A stretch of DNA of 41,641 nt. Source: Desulfuromonadaceae bacterium (GTDB taxonomy: Bacteria > Desulfobacterota > Desulfuromonadia > Geobacterales > Pseudopelobacteraceae). This document shows positions 41,155 through 41,641 of the stretch, in pieces. The DNA lies in the NCBI GenBank assembly GCA_028712075.1, contig JAQTQX010000032.1, positions 1 through 41,641 of the forward strand, given 5' to 3'. The first letter of the stretch is position 1, and the number at the start of each line of letters is the position of its first letter. A model generated the notes under the pieces. That model was not told the origin of the DNA. It saw only the letters and a list, made by a program, of their open reading frames with translations, and ran no database searches. A program made the position numbers and the translations under genes.

Positions 41155-41640
41155 TCATTTGTCTATAAAGTCTGCAAAGCGTATTATCATCGTTGCTGTC
41201 ATTTGATCGTGCTTTCCGGTGGTTTGTTCAATTGCTTCAAAGACTATAGTTGCTATGTAGCTGTAAACCGGCATACTTTCCATGCATACCATTGAGGGTA
41301 TAAAAAATACTTTCTGATTGTGCGTAACAATCTCTATTGGTATTGATAGCGAACTTTCTGCACTAACTATGTTCCCAATTAGCGGCTGATATATCGGCGA
41401 ATATAGTGTTGGCAGAGTTTGCGTTATTGCATCGGCAGGTGTTAAGGTTATGGTCGCTTTCTGTAGCATAAGCGCTGACGCTGTTCCTTGGCTAAACTTA
41501 GACTTTGATTTAATGGTAAAGTTGACAATATTGTTGGTTGTAATATATGTCGACCCATCATCACATGGTTTTCCTGTCCAGGTTGCCAAATCTGCAAAAA
41601 GAGGGTTGCTTGCAGAATCTGCAGTTACCGTCGCTATTGT
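41155..41640 (-). CDS. Probable exported protein, 5' end cut by window
   Basis: C-terminal 161 residues of a larger protein, open to the window edge. The visible part starts TIATVTADSASNPLFADLAT and ends MTATMIIRFADFIDK. It is rich in Ser, Thr and beta-strand patterns (ITTNNIVNFTIKSKSKFSQG, SSLSIPIEIVTHNQKVFF), which suggests an extracellular or periplasmic Ig-like/lipoprotein domain. No family is recognised. It may belong to the element whose integrase relic lies downstream, or be ordinary chromosome. Confidence 0.55.
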   Translation of the reverse strand, partial: TIATVTADSASNPLFADLATWTGKPCDDGSTYITTNNIVNFTIKSKSKFSQGTASALMLQKATITLTPADAITQTLPTLYSPIYQPLIGNIVSAESSLSIPIEIVTHNQKVFFIPSMVCMESMPVYSYIATIVFEAIEQTTGKHDQMTATMIIRFADFIDK

Positions 41641-41641
41641 C

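Overview
The window looks like chromosome of a Desulfuromonadia/Geobacterales bacterium (Geobacter, Geotalea or Pelobacter-like). This is inferred from gene content and codon style: a NikR-linked ECF metal transporter, a system II cytochrome c maturation pair (ResB/CcsA), dense two-component, HDOD, CheX and GGDEF/EAL signalling genes, a large glycosyltransferase operon, and small G-rich intergenic heptamer repeats. No rRNA, CRISPR array or intact insertion sequence was seen.

Layout. (1) 1-2753: a divergent metal-homeostasis locus, with ECF transporter ATPase (cut by the window edge) and T-component on the minus strand, and nikR, crcB/fluC and a DUF190 gene on the plus strand. (2) 2767-5999: a patchy accessory zone with intact GDP-L-fucose synthase, a winged-helix regulator whose start lies in one of two matching palindromes, an internally deleted relic of GDP-mannose 4,6-dehydratase, an MNT/HEPN toxin-antitoxin pair and several dispersed repeats. 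(3) 6055-19826: one long, tightly packed surface-polysaccharide operon (Wzx-like flippase, PglD-like acyltransferase, DegT aminotransferase, five or more glycosyltransferases including a GT11 alpha-1,2-fucosyltransferase, a CmcI-like methyltransferase, a YfhO-type membrane protein). It is interrupted by a DUF4143 ATPase gene that sits beside the decayed start of another glycosyltransferase. (4) 19859-21623: an antitoxin-like gene running into a MazF relic, an intact antitoxin/PIN toxin pair under a long perfect palindrome, and a TrmN6-like methyltransferase. (5) 21694-26599: an MshEN-like/CheX protein with a CheY-like partner, a periplasmic parvulin isomerase, a REC-PAS-GGDEF-EAL protein and a TusA-like protein. 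(6) 26759-34929: a secreted DUF4139-like protein, a helical-repeat protein of unknown role, and a minus-strand run (small protein, HDOD, hybrid histidine kinase, ThiS-ThiF fusion, MnmA) in which neighbours overlap or nearly touch. (7) 35150-40634: resB-ccsA, a terminator, then three more glycosyltransferases. (8) 40681-41641: tRNA-Gly(GCC) with a near-consensus promoter, a decayed integrase C-terminus pointing at the tRNA, and the cut end of a probable exported protein.

How it fits together. Regions 2, 3 and 7 point to assembly of a fucose- and amino-sugar-containing surface glycan on a lipid carrier. The local GDP-fucose pathway is broken at gmd, so a second gmd elsewhere is expected. The relics (gmd, GT4 start, mazF, integrase) and repeat-flanked toxin-antitoxin genes mark the polysaccharide flanks and the tRNA as places of repeated gain and loss. 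The minus-strand overlapping run joins signalling genes to a tRNA 2-thiolation gene and an E1-like sulfur-carrier enzyme, which is the most unusual functional juxtaposition here.
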